From NCBI GenBank assembly GCA_003249215.1, contig QKJR01000031.1, positions 1 through 46,803 of the forward strand: a stretch of 46,803 nucleotides of DNA, written 5' to 3'. Positions 6,844-14,028 of this stretch are shown here, piece after piece. The stretch comes from Rhodobacterales bacterium (GTDB lineage: Bacteria; Pseudomonadota; Alphaproteobacteria; Rhodobacterales; Rhodobacteraceae). The position numbers were made by a program, and so were the translations under genes. The notes beneath the pieces are model-generated. The model searched no databases. It saw only the letters and a list, made by a program, of their open reading frames with translations, and was not told the DNA's origin. Each line of letters opens with the position of its first letter. Position 1 is the stretch's first letter.

Positions 6844-7575
6844 TCAGCTGGCGCCGGCCCGCAGTTGCGCGACGGTCTCGGCCACGATGTCCATCCGCAG
6901 CGCATTGGCCGGATGGGTGCCGAGGAAGGCATTGCCCGGATCGGGCAACCGGCGGAAGAACTGCGCCCCCTTGAGCGGATCATAGCCCGCATTCCAGGTG
7001 ATGATCGTGCCGAGCCGGTCCGCCTCGAGCTCGTAATTCTTGGCATAGGCGCGACTGCCGAGATCGGCGCCGATGTTCTGGGCGTGCGAGATGCCGGTCT
7101 GGCTCGCCCCCGCCGCCGCCGCGAGCACCCCGAGCACCACCGCCCCGCGCAGCGCATCCTCGGTCTTGGCCGCGATATGGCCTGCGATGTGATGCGCCGC
7201 CTCGTGGCCCATCACGAAGGCCAGCTCGTCGCGGTTGCGCGCCTCGGCGATCAGCGCGAGATTGAAGGCCACAACCGGGCGGCCCTGCTTGTCCTCGGTC
7301 TGAAAGGCATTGGGCGCCTGCCCGGGGCGATCGTCGACCATGATCTGATAATCGCAGTTGCGCCCCGTGGTTCGGGCGCGGCATTCGGCCTCGATCTGCG
7401 GCGCCATCGTGCGGGCGACGGCGACGAAATTCTGCGCCGCGACCTCGGGCGAGACCTCCCCCGAGGCGGTGGGCGCGCCAACCGGTGGCGCGCTCGGTCC
7501 CTGCGGCGCCTCGCAGGCCGCGAGCGCCACCAGAACGCCGACCAGTCCCATCACGCGCAAGAGCCCTGCCCGCAT
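6844..7575 (-). CDS. M48 family metallopeptidase lipoprotein
   Basis: The 243-residue product begins with a lipoprotein signal peptide (lipobox LAAC, Cys21), placing it in the periplasm on a membrane. The zinc protease signature is HEAAH (His124, Glu125, His128), with the third ligand region ELEAD around 183-187. This identifies a YfgC/LoiP-like M48 peptidase, a family that handles outer-membrane protein quality control. The length is that of the short single-domain form, without TPR repeats. It lies about 110 bp upstream of the DUF2254 gene on the same strand and divergent from the small acidic protein at 7728. Confidence 0.88.
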   Translation of the reverse strand: MRAGLLRVMGLVGVLVALAACEAPQGPSAPPVGAPTASGEVSPEVAAQNFVAVARTMAPQIEAECRARTTGRNCDYQIMVDDRPGQAPNAFQTEDKQGRPVVAFNLALIAEARNRDELAFVMGHEAAHHIAGHIAAKTEDALRGAVVLGVLAAAAGASQTGISHAQNIGADLGSRAYAKNYELEADRLGTIITWNAGYDPLKGAQFFRRLPDPGNAFLGTHPANALRMDIVAETVAQLRAGAS

Positions 7576-7727
7576 CGCCTCTCCCTGCCTGTCCTCTGCC
7601 CCGCGGCCCAGTCCTTTGGCCCGGTACCGATCCTAGCGGCCGCCCCCGCTTCGGACCAGAGCGCGCGGATCGTGTTCACCGAAATTTGCCCCCTTCCGAT
7701 GCCGCCCGGCCCGCGCTAGCATGGGGC

Positions 7728-7979
7728 ATGTTTACGATCGAGCACGAATTCGACGCCACCGTGATCACCCTCGTCGACGAGGGGGACGACCCGCGCGACT
7801 ATCTGCAGGAAGACATCACCATCCAGTCCTTCGACGATTGCGTGGTGGTCGAGCAGATGGACGACAATACCGATATCGTCCAGCGCGTCACCTTCTCTCA
7901 TGCGCAATTGCGCGAGCTGGCCGCGGCGCTCAATCTGCCCGAAGGGGTCTATCGGCTGCGGCAGGTCGAGAAGAAATAA
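7728..7979 (+). CDS. Conserved small acidic hypothetical protein
   Basis: The 83-residue, strongly acidic protein (MFTIEHEFDATVITLVDEG start) has beta-rich character and no signal or membrane segment. I recognise it only as a Rhodobacterales-type hypothetical. The start at 7728 is chosen because frames extending upstream run into the divergent M48 promoter region and are low-complexity Pro/Arg. The ribosome-binding site (GGGG) is weak. The gene ends at the large inverted repeat at 7999-8089. Confidence 0.6.
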   Translation: MFTIEHEFDATVITLVDEGDDPRDYLQEDITIQSFDDCVVVEQMDDNTDIVQRVTFSHAQLRELAAALNLPEGVYRLRQVEKK

Positions 7980-7998
7980 CCGCGCGCCTGTTGCACGC

Positions 7999-8089
7999 GC
8001 CGGGGGCGCTGCCCCCGGACCCCCGGGATATTTGCATCAGGTTGAAGGGCAAGCCGGGCTGCTTTCAACCTGATGCAAATATCCCGGGG
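7999..8089. repeat. Perfect 26-bp inverted repeat with GC-rich leader, between convergent genes
   Basis: Arms 8021-8046 and 8064-8089 are perfectly complementary over 26 bp around a 17-nt loop. The left side is preceded by a second hairpin (CCGGGGGC/GCCCCCGG, about 8000-8018). The outer ends share a CCCCGGGATATTTG core with the element at 12331-12366. It lies between the convergent 7728 and DUF167 genes and probably acts as a bidirectional terminator and/or mRNA 3'-end stabiliser. Confidence 0.85.
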
Positions 8090-8144
8090 TGAATTGCCCG
8101 GACCGGGCAAGAGGGGCAGAGCCCCTGCCCTGCAAGTTCCCCCT

Positions 8145-8396
8145 TCAGTCGATCCGAAACACCTTGTCGCGCGCGGTCTGGCCGCGGATCAGCGTCAGGC
8201 GCGATTTCGCGATCCCCAGCGCCTTGGCGAGAAGTTTCATAACCGCGGCATTGGCCTTGCCATCCTCGGGCACCACGGTGACATAGGCGCGCAAAGTCCC
8301 GTCCTCGGCCTGCGCGATCTGGTTGCGCGAGGCCTTGGGCGTGACGCGCAGCGCGATCTCGGCGCCGCTCTTGGCAAGATGGGCAAGCTCGGTCAT
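8145..8396 (-). CDS. DUF167 (YggU) family protein
   Basis: The 83-residue protein has the DUF167 pattern: VTPKASRN near the N-terminus, PEDGKANAAV in the middle and LIRGQTARDK near the end. This small alpha/beta fold is widely conserved, with no assigned biochemical role. The length matches the family. Its start lies 36 bp from the divergent deacetylase gene, implying a compact shared promoter region. Confidence 0.85.
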   Translation of the reverse strand: MTELAHLAKSGAEIALRVTPKASRNQIAQAEDGTLRAYVTVVPEDGKANAAVMKLLAKALGIAKSRLTLIRGQTARDKVFRID

Positions 8397-8432
8397 GGTC
8401 CCTGCCTAACCCGAATGGCAAGGAAACGACAG

Positions 8433-9524
8433 ATGCGCACGGCCTTCTTCCATGACGAGCGGTGTTTCTGGCATGGCGGCGGCAATTACGCGCTGACCCT
8501 GCCGGTGGGGGGCCACGTGCAGCCGGGCGGCGGATTGCCGGAAAACCCCGAGACCAAGCGCCGCCTCGTCAATCTGATGCGGGTGACGGGCCTGCTGGCC
8601 GAGGTCGATGCGGGATCGGCGCCCGAGGCCACGCGCGAAGATCTGCTGCGCGTCCATCCCGCGGCCTATCTCGATGCGTTCAAGGCCGCCTCGGATGCAG
8701 GCGGCGGCGAATTGGGGCTGCGCACGCCCTTTGGCCCGGGTGGCTATGAGATTGCGGCGCTCTCGGCGGGGCTGGCCAAGGCGGCGCTTTTCGCTGTTCT
8801 GCAGGGAGAGGCGCAAAACGCCTATGCCCTCTCGCGCCCGCCGGGGCATCATTGCCTGCCCGACTGGCCGAACGGCTTTTGCCTTTTGAACAATATCGCC
8901 GTGGCGGTGCGCGCGGCGCAGGCGGCGGGGCTTGCGCGCCGCGTGGCGGTGGTCGATTGGGACGTGCATCACGGCAATGGCACCGAGGCGGTGTTCCTCG
9001 ACGATCCCGATGTGCTCACGATCTCGCTGCATCAGGAATGGAACTACCCGCTCGACACGGGCAGCGCGGCCACCCGCGGCGCGGCGGGGACGAATATCAA
9101 CGTGCCGCTGCCGCCCGGCTGCGGCGAAGCGAGCTATCTCGAGGCCTGGGACCGGATTGTGGCCCCGGCACTGGCCGCCCATGCGCCCGATGTCATCGTC
9201 ATCGCCTGTGGGTTCGACGCCTCGGCGATGGACCCTTTGGGGCGGATGCTCCTGCGCGCCGAGAGTTTCGCCGCGCTGACCGCGCGGGCGATGGCCGCGG
9301 CTGAGGCACTCTGTGACGGGCGCCTGATGATGACGCATGAGGGCGGCTATTCCGAGGTTCATGTGCCCTTCTGTGGCCATGCGGTGATCGCCACGATGGC
9401 GGGCAGCCGCGTCGCCGCGCCCGACCCTCTGGGCGCGACAATCGGTGCGCGTCAGCCGGGGCCGCGCTGGATCGCCACGGTCTCGGACCATATCGGCGAA
9501 TTGGCGGGAGGCTTCGGCCTTTAG
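8433..9524 (+). CDS. Class II histone-deacetylase-like amidohydrolase
   Basis: The 363-residue zinc amidohydrolase of the arginase/deacetylase superfamily has all catalytic elements. These are the charge-relay histidines in RPPGHH (His139, His140), zinc ligands Asp177 and His179 in DWDVHHGNGT and Asp262 in GFDAS, and the EGGY tyrosine (Tyr306). The WPNGFCLLNN motif and overall form fit bacterial class II HDAC-like proteins, which deacetylate acetylpolyamines or other small acetylated amines. ATG 8433 has AAGGA 8 bp upstream; ATG 8415 is an in-frame alternative. Its stop codon overlaps that of the convergent oxidoreductase by 4 bp. The substrate cannot be read from sequence. Confidence 0.88.
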   Translation: MRTAFFHDERCFWHGGGNYALTLPVGGHVQPGGGLPENPETKRRLVNLMRVTGLLAEVDAGSAPEATREDLLRVHPAAYLDAFKAASDAGGGELGLRTPFGPGGYEIAALSAGLAKAALFAVLQGEAQNAYALSRPPGHHCLPDWPNGFCLLNNIAVAVRAAQAAGLARRVAVVDWDVHHGNGTEAVFLDDPDVLTISLHQEWNYPLDTGSAATRGAAGTNINVPLPPGCGEASYLEAWDRIVAPALAAHAPDVIVIACGFDASAMDPLGRMLLRAESFAALTARAMAAAEALCDGRLMMTHEGGYSEVHVPFCGHAVIATMAGSRVAAPDPLGATIGARQPGPRWIATVSDHIGELAGGFGL

Positions 9525-10423
9525 GGGCGCAGCACCACCTTGCCCATCGGGCGGGCCTCGGCGAGGAAGGCCTGCGCGGCGCCCGCCTCGGCCAAGGGAA
9601 ATTCCCGCGCGATCAGCACCTTGAGGCGCCCCACCCCGGCCAGTTCCGCAAGGGCGCGCAGACCCGCGCCATCGGGATGCACCACCATCCGGGTAAAGAA
9701 GAGCCCCGCCGCGGTGGCCGCGGCCGCAGCCTCGGGCGCCTCGAGGAGCGAGACGATCCGCCCGCCCGGTGCCATCCGTGCGACCGCATCCCCCGCCTGT
9801 GCCCCGCCCTGCGCACTCAGCACCATGTCGAAGCCCGCGGCGGGATCCTCACCCGGCGCGAGCACCCGCGCCGCACCGAGATCGCGCAGAGCAGCGTGCT
9901 TGCCCGCCGAGGCGACGGCCGTGACCTCGGCGCCACGCGCCGCCGCGATCTGCACCGCCAGATGCCCGACCCCGCCGCCCGCGGCATGGATCAGAACGCG
10001 CGCCCCCTCGGCGACCCGCCCGTGTTCGGTCAAAGCCTGCCAGGCGGTGAGCCCGGCGAGCGGCAGGGCCCCGACCTCGGCATCGGACAGCGCCGCGGGC
10101 GTCGCGGCCAGTTCGGTCGCGGGCACCGCCACCCGGGTGGCATAGGCCCCCGCCGCCGCCGGGAACCGCGCGAGGCCGAAGACCCGCGTGCCGGGCGCGA
10201 AACCCGCCCCACCGATCACCCGCCCCGCCACATCCCAGCCGAGCGTGAAGGGCGGCGGCCCGAGGATTGGCGCGAGCCCCGCCCGCACCATTGCATCGAC
10301 CGGGTTCACCCCGGCCGCCGCGACCTCGATCAGCACCTCGCCCGGGCCCGGCACCGGATCGGGCGCGCGCACCAGCCGCAAAACCTCGGGCCCGCCAAAG
10401 ACCTCTTGCGTGATCATCTCCAT
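9521..10423 (-). CDS. Quinone oxidoreductase-like MDR family protein
   Basis: The 300-residue protein belongs to the medium-chain dehydrogenase/reductase superfamily, zinc-free quinone oxidoreductase branch. It has GVNPVDAMVRAG near the N-terminus, the LPLAGLTAWQAL segment and the NADPH-binding AAGGGVGHLAVQ motif. It probably reduces quinones or activated alkenes with NADPH. The start at 10423 has AAAGGA upstream; longer frames lack support. It is transcribed divergently from an HxlR-type regulator, the classical arrangement for a QorR-type thiol-sensing regulator and its target. Confidence 0.85.
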   Translation of the reverse strand: MEMITQEVFGGPEVLRLVRAPDPVPGPGEVLIEVAAAGVNPVDAMVRAGLAPILGPPPFTLGWDVAGRVIGGAGFAPGTRVFGLARFPAAAGAYATRVAVPATELAATPAALSDAEVGALPLAGLTAWQALTEHGRVAEGARVLIHAAGGGVGHLAVQIAAARGAEVTAVASAGKHAALRDLGAARVLAPGEDPAAGFDMVLSAQGGAQAGDAVARMAPGGRIVSLLEAPEAAAAATAAGLFFTRMVVHPDGAGLRALAELAGVGRLKVLIAREFPLAEAGAAQAFLAEARPMGKVVLRP

Positions 10424-10467
10424 GGAACGTCCTTTCAGGATTCGATTGCCCCGCGAGATTTGATCCA

Positions 10468-10507
10468 TTACTTTCTAAATGGAAGTAGGCACTATTATGG
10501 GAAGTAG
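10468..10507. promoter_or_regulatory. Candidate HxlR operators in the divergent promoter region
   Basis: The 100-bp gap between the oxidoreductase and the HxlR gene contains an imperfect palindrome, TTACTTTC-N5-GGAAGTAG (10468-10488). A second copy of GGAAGTAG lies at 10500-10507, 19 bp on. This AT-rich, repeated motif between a regulator and its likely target is a good candidate for autoregulatory binding. The exact site is inferred. Confidence 0.5.
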
Positions 10508-10523
10508 TTACATGGAGGTAAGT

Positions 10524-10946
10524 ATGGACGAAGCCACCCGCACCGCCGCGCTGCGCGCCGCCGCCGACCCAAGCTGCCTGAGCTACAATGCCTTTCGCCG
10601 CTCCTGCCCCTCGCACCGCGTGCTCGAGACCTTGAGCGGCAAATGGACCTGGCTGATCGTGGTGGCGCTCGTGCAGGGGCGGCTGCGCAATGCCGAGTTG
10701 CAGCGCCGGGTCGAGGGGATCTCGCCCAAGATGCTCGCCCAGAGCCTGCGCGAGCTGGAACGCGACGGGCTGATCCTGCGCGAGGTCTTCGCCGAGGTGC
10801 CGCCGCGGGTGGAATACGAGCTCACGCCCCTTGGCATGGAGCTCGCGAGCCTCATGGACCACATCCGCCGCTGGGCCGAGGCCCATGTGCCGCAGATCGA
10901 GGCGGCGCGCGCCGCAGCAGTGGCGAAATCCGGCGCAAGTCTTTGA
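10524..10946 (+). CDS. HxlR family winged-helix transcriptional regulator
   Basis: The 140-residue protein has the HxlR/MarR-like winged helix: a CPSHRVLETLSGKW opening, then GISPKMLAQSLRELERDGL recognition and wing segments. Two cysteines (Cys18 and Cys28) flank the N-terminus. Cys28 sits at the position of the redox-sensing cysteine of YodB/QorR-type members. The start at 10524 is set by GGAGG 5 bp upstream; earlier ATGs at 10479, 10497 and 10512 are weaker. Divergent pairing with a quinone oxidoreductase suggests it senses quinones or other electrophiles. The ligand is not known. Confidence 0.85.
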   Translation: MDEATRTAALRAAADPSCLSYNAFRRSCPSHRVLETLSGKWTWLIVVALVQGRLRNAELQRRVEGISPKMLAQSLRELERDGLILREVFAEVPPRVEYELTPLGMELASLMDHIRRWAEAHVPQIEAARAAAVAKSGASL

Positions 10947-11022
10947 TCGGGCGCCGATCCGGCGTTGAAAGCCGGGGCACGAGCGCCGATATGAGGGCAA
11001 CCGAAGCAGAGAAAGTGTGCCC

Positions 11023-11643
11023 ATGCAGAACGCCCTGACCGAGATCGCGCCCGGCACGATCAACCCCGCCGCCCCCAATGAAGAGGTGCTGCGGTTTCTG
11101 CTGACCCGTCGTTCGCGTCCGCCGAAGACGCTCTCCGCCCCAGCGCCGGGGCACTCGGAGGTGATGACCCTGCTCACCGCCGCGGCGCGGGTGCCCGATC
11201 ACGGCAAGCTCGAACCGTGGCGCTTCGTGGTGCTGGAAAAACCCGCGCTCGCGCGGCTGGCCGAGGCCGCCGCCGCGCATGCAAGCGCCACTCTGATGCC
11301 CGCGGATCAGGCGGCAAAGGGGGTTGCGCAATTCGACCAGAGCCCGCTTTGCGTGGCGGTGATCGCCGTGCCACGCCCAACCGACAAGGTGCCGCAGATC
11401 GAGCAGACCCTCTCGGTCGGCGCCGCCTGCTACGGCCTCGTCACTGCGGCGCTCGCGGCGGGCTGGGGCGCGGGCTGGCTCTCGGGCTGGGTCGCGCATG
11501 ATCTGGCCTTCGCGGGCCCGGCCTTTGGCCTGTCCGAGGGTGAATGGGTCGCGGGGCTCGTGCATATCGGCACCGAGACCGTGGCGCCGCCCGAACGCCC
11601 CCGCCCGGACATGGAAAAAATCGTGAGCTGGGTCGAGGCATGA
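11023..11643 (+). CDS. Nitroreductase family protein
   Basis: The 206-residue flavoprotein of the NfsB/YdjA type has RRSRPPK near the N-terminus for FMN phosphate contact, then AARVPDHGKLEPWRFVV and a GAACYGLVTAALAAGWGAGW segment typical of the family. It is expected to reduce nitro compounds or quinones with NAD(P)H as a cytoplasmic dimer. Its stop overlaps the ATG of the EI24 gene (ATGA), so the two are translationally coupled. ATG 11023 is used; GTG 11017 is an in-frame alternative and the ribosome-binding site is weak. Confidence 0.85.
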   Translation: MQNALTEIAPGTINPAAPNEEVLRFLLTRRSRPPKTLSAPAPGHSEVMTLLTAAARVPDHGKLEPWRFVVLEKPALARLAEAAAAHASATLMPADQAAKGVAQFDQSPLCVAVIAVPRPTDKVPQIEQTLSVGAACYGLVTAALAAGWGAGWLSGWVAHDLAFAGPAFGLSEGEWVAGLVHIGTETVAPPERPRPDMEKIVSWVEA

Positions 11644-12329
11644 TTTTCACCGCGATCGCCCGCGGCTGGTCGGATCTGTTCCGGCCGGGCGCGATGAAGG
11701 TGCTGCTGAAGGGCATCGCGCTGGCGCTCGGCCTGCTTGTCGCGCTCTGGTTCGGGCTGATGTGGCTGATCGGGCTCTTCGTGCCCGACACGATCACCCT
11801 GCCGTGGATTGGCGAGGTGAGCTGGATCGGCTCGGCGATCGGCTTTGCCTCCTTCGGGGTGATGCTGATCGCCTCGGTCTTCCTGATGGCGCCGGTGACC
11901 TCGATCTTCACCGGCTTCTTCCTCGAGGATGTGGCCGAGATGGTCGAGGCCGAGCATTACCCGCAGCTTCCGGCGGTGCGGAATCTGAGTCTCGCCGAGA
12001 GCCTCGGCGATACGCTGCGCTTTTTCGGGGTGATCCTCGGTGCGAACCTGCTCGCGCTGCTGATCTATCCCTTCGTCATTCCGCTCGCCCCGATGCTGTT
12101 TCTGGGGCTCAACGGCTATCTTCTGGGGCGCGAATATTTCCAGATGGCGGCGCAGCGGCGGATGCACCGGGCCGAGGCACGCGCGCTTTATGATGCGAAT
12201 CGCGGCACGGTCTGGCTGGCCGGGGCGATCATGGCGCTACCCTTGTCGGTGCCGATCGTGAACCTAGCGGTGCCGGTGGTGGGGGCTGCGGTCTTCACGC
12301 ATCTCTTCCACGCGATCCGCGGGCGGTAA
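11640..12329 (+). CDS. EI24/CysZ-like integral membrane protein
   Basis: The 229-residue protein has about four to six hydrophobic segments and the central FFLEDVAEMVEAEHYP motif of the EI24 domain family, which includes the sulfate permease CysZ. Its N-terminal AIARGWSDLFRPG matches the family start. The start codon overlaps the nitroreductase stop. No sulfate-assimilation genes lie nearby, so sulfate transport should not be assumed. A GC-rich hairpin and a dispersed-repeat core follow directly at the 3' end. Confidence 0.75.
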   Translation: MIFTAIARGWSDLFRPGAMKVLLKGIALALGLLVALWFGLMWLIGLFVPDTITLPWIGEVSWIGSAIGFASFGVMLIASVFLMAPVTSIFTGFFLEDVAEMVEAEHYPQLPAVRNLSLAESLGDTLRFFGVILGANLLALLIYPFVIPLAPMLFLGLNGYLLGREYFQMAAQRRMHRAEARALYDANRGTVWLAGAIMALPLSVPIVNLAVPVVGAAVFTHLFHAIRGR

Positions 12330-12330
12330 G

Positions 12331-12366
12331 GCCGGGGCGCTGCCCCCGGACCCCCGGGATATTTGA
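12331..12366. repeat. Half-copy of the dispersed GGGATATTT repeat with GC hairpin
   Basis: These 36 bp are almost identical to 7999-8034: a CCGGGGC/GCCCCCGG hairpin, then CCCCCGGGATATTTG. The second, complementary arm present in the full copy is missing. It lies between the convergent EI24 and DUF1467 genes. Confidence 0.75.
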
Positions 12367-12387
12367 GCACAGGTGATGGAACGAAGA

Positions 12388-12657
12388 TCAGTCCTTGATC
12401 CGGCCGAACCAGTCGAGATCTTCGATGGTGATCATTCCGCTCAGGATCACCGTCGCGATCACTGCCCAGAGCGCGGTCGCCACGCCCGTGGTGATCAGCG
12501 CCTTGCGTTTCAGATGCGCCTCATGCGGGGCCGAAGCATGGGTGCCGGGCACCACATGCCCGGCCTCGTCCTGACTGGTCAGACGCAGCGGTAGCACCAC
12601 GAAGAACACCATGAACCAGATCACGGCGTAAAGGACGATGCCGCCGGTCAGGTTCAT
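12388..12657 (-). CDS. DUF1467 family membrane protein
   Basis: The 89-residue protein has two membrane helices (about 5-25 and 55-75) flanking a polar loop with PLRLTSQDEAGHVVPGTHASAP, the DUF1467 hallmark. It starts 1 bp after the methylmalonyl-CoA epimerase stop codon, so it is co-transcribed with it. This pairing recurs in related bacteria to my knowledge. The function is not established; a purely structural membrane role is possible. Confidence 0.85.
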   Translation of the reverse strand: MNLTGGIVLYAVIWFMVFFVVLPLRLTSQDEAGHVVPGTHASAPHEAHLKRKALITTGVATALWAVIATVILSGMITIEDLDWFGRIKD

Positions 12658-12658
12658 C

Positions 12659-13063
12659 TCAGACCTGCTCGAGTTCGATCAGGCAGCCGTTGAAATCCTT
12701 CGGATGCAGGAACAGCACCGGCTTGCCATGGGCGCCGATCTTCGGCTCGCCGGTGCCGAGCACGCGGGCCCCTTCGGATTTGAGCTTGTCGCGCGCGGCG
12801 AGGATGTCGTCGACCTCGAAGCACATGTGATGGATGCCGCCCGAGGGGTTCTTGTCGAGAAAGCCCTGGATCGGGGAATTGTCGCCCAGCGGATAGAGCA
12901 GCTCGATCTTGGTGTTCGGCAGTTCGATGAAGACGACGGTCACGCCGTGGTCGGGCTCGTCCTGCGGCGGGTTCACCTTGGCGCCGAGCGTGTTGCGGTA
13001 TTGCGCCGAGGTCGCCTCGAGGTCGGGCACGGCGATGGCGACATGGTTCAGGCGTCCGATCAT
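12659..13063 (-). CDS. mce: Methylmalonyl-CoA epimerase
   Basis: The 134-residue glyoxalase-fold enzyme interconverts (R)- and (S)-methylmalonyl-CoA, linking propionyl-CoA or ethylmalonyl-CoA pathway intermediates to succinyl-CoA. The vicinal-oxygen-chelate metal ligands are visible: His7 in NHVAIAV, a histidine in GIHHMCFEVDD (78/79) and Glu130 in GCLIELEQV. The length equals that of the bacterial family. The start at 13063 has GGAGG 6 bp upstream; a longer frame to 13141 has no ribosome-binding site. It forms an operon with the DUF1467 gene. Confidence 0.93.
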   Translation of the reverse strand: MIGRLNHVAIAVPDLEATSAQYRNTLGAKVNPPQDEPDHGVTVVFIELPNTKIELLYPLGDNSPIQGFLDKNPSGGIHHMCFEVDDILAARDKLKSEGARVLGTGEPKIGAHGKPVLFLHPKDFNGCLIELEQV

Positions 13064-13165
13064 GGGGTTCCTCCACTGGTTTGAGACAGCTTTAGGGATG
13101 CGCAGGGCGCGTTGCAAGCGCGAGGCCCGCCCCGGGAGCACCGAACGACAGAGTTGTCAGCGGGC

Positions 13166-13180
13166 TTAACGGTTCGTTAG
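13166..13180 (+). promoter_or_regulatory. CtrA-like box upstream of the orphan response regulator
   Basis: TTAA-CGGTTCG-TTAG matches the CtrA consensus TTAA-N7-TTAA at seven of eight defined positions. A further TTAAC lies at 13193-13197, and GGCTTAAC is directly repeated (13163-13170 and 13190-13197). It stands 56 bp upstream of the start codon of the gene at 13237. CtrA control is inferred from the match only. Confidence 0.35.
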
Positions 13181-13236
13181 GCAAAAGAAGGCTTAACTCG
13201 GATCAGACCCGCGATTCCTCTGCCAAGGTGACGCCC

Positions 13237-13947
13237 ATGACCGACGACCTGACCGACTTCCTCTCGCATCGCCCCGCCACGCCGCAGCGCCCGCTTCTGG
13301 GGCTGACGGTGCTCGTGGTCGAGGACAGCCGCTTCGCCTCGGAGGCGATGCGCCTTCTGTGCCTGCGATCCGGGGCGCGGATCCGGCGCGCCGATTGCCT
13401 GCGCTCGGCGCATCGGCATCTGCAGACCTATCGCCCCTCGGTGGTGATCGTCGATCTGGGTCTCCCCGATGGCTCGGGCACCGATCTGATCCGGCACATC
13501 AAGGCGATGAAGGCCCCCGCGCCCGCCGTGCTCGGGATCTCCGGCGATCCCGGCCTGCGCGAGGCGGCGCTCGAGGCCGGCGCCGATGCCTTCCTTCCCA
13601 AACCGCTCGACAGTCTCGCGATGTTCCAGCAGGCGGTGCTCTCGGTCACCGCGCGCGAGGCGCGCCCGACGCTGCTGTCCTGCACGGCCGACGACACGGT
13701 CGCCCCCGATCCGCTCGCACTGCGCGACGATCTGAGCCATATCTCGGAGGTGCTGCAATCGGGCACCGAGCGGCCCGATTTCGGTTATGTCTCGCAATTT
13801 CTGGCGGGCGTCGCGCGCTCGGCCGGGGACGAGGCGCTCGAAGATGCTGCGGTCGAACTGGGACGCGGGACACAACCGAGCGCGGCGGCGCTCTCGCATC
13901 TGAACGGGCTTGTGCAGGAACGGCTCGCGGCGGGCTCGGCTTTCTGA
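13237..13947 (+). CDS. Orphan receiver-domain response regulator
   Basis: The 236-residue protein has a receiver domain at about residues 23-135. It shows acidic pocket residues Glu29/Asp30, phosphoacceptor Asp73 (VIVDLGLPDGSG), a Ser near 102 and Lys122 (FLPKPLD). The remaining 100 residues are helical and show no recognisable DNA-binding or enzymatic motif. It may act by protein-protein contact, for example in phosphorelay, motility or cell-cycle output. ATG 13237 has AAGG 8 bp upstream; GTG 13228 is an alternative. No histidine kinase is adjacent. A CtrA-like box lies upstream. Confidence 0.8.
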   Translation: MTDDLTDFLSHRPATPQRPLLGLTVLVVEDSRFASEAMRLLCLRSGARIRRADCLRSAHRHLQTYRPSVVIVDLGLPDGSGTDLIRHIKAMKAPAPAVLGISGDPGLREAALEAGADAFLPKPLDSLAMFQQAVLSVTAREARPTLLSCTADDTVAPDPLALRDDLSHISEVLQSGTERPDFGYVSQFLAGVARSAGDEALEDAAVELGRGTQPSAAALSHLNGLVQERLAAGSAF

Positions 13948-13964
13948 GCGACCCGAGCCCCCGG

Positions 13965-14028
13965 CTCAGCCGCGCCCTCTCTCAGCCGCGCCCCGGCTCA
14001 GCCGAGCCTCCTCTCAGCCCAGCGCGGG
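13965..14028. repeat. Four-copy 16-bp tandem repeat between convergent genes
   Basis: CTCAGCC recurs at 13965, 13981, 13997 and 14013, exactly 16 bp apart, with units similar to CTCAGCCGCGCCCTCT. A degenerate fifth unit may precede them at 13949. The block fills the gap between the response regulator stop and the GNAT gene. The TCA in the last unit (14014-14016) is the TGA stop codon of the minus-strand GNAT gene. Confidence 0.8.
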
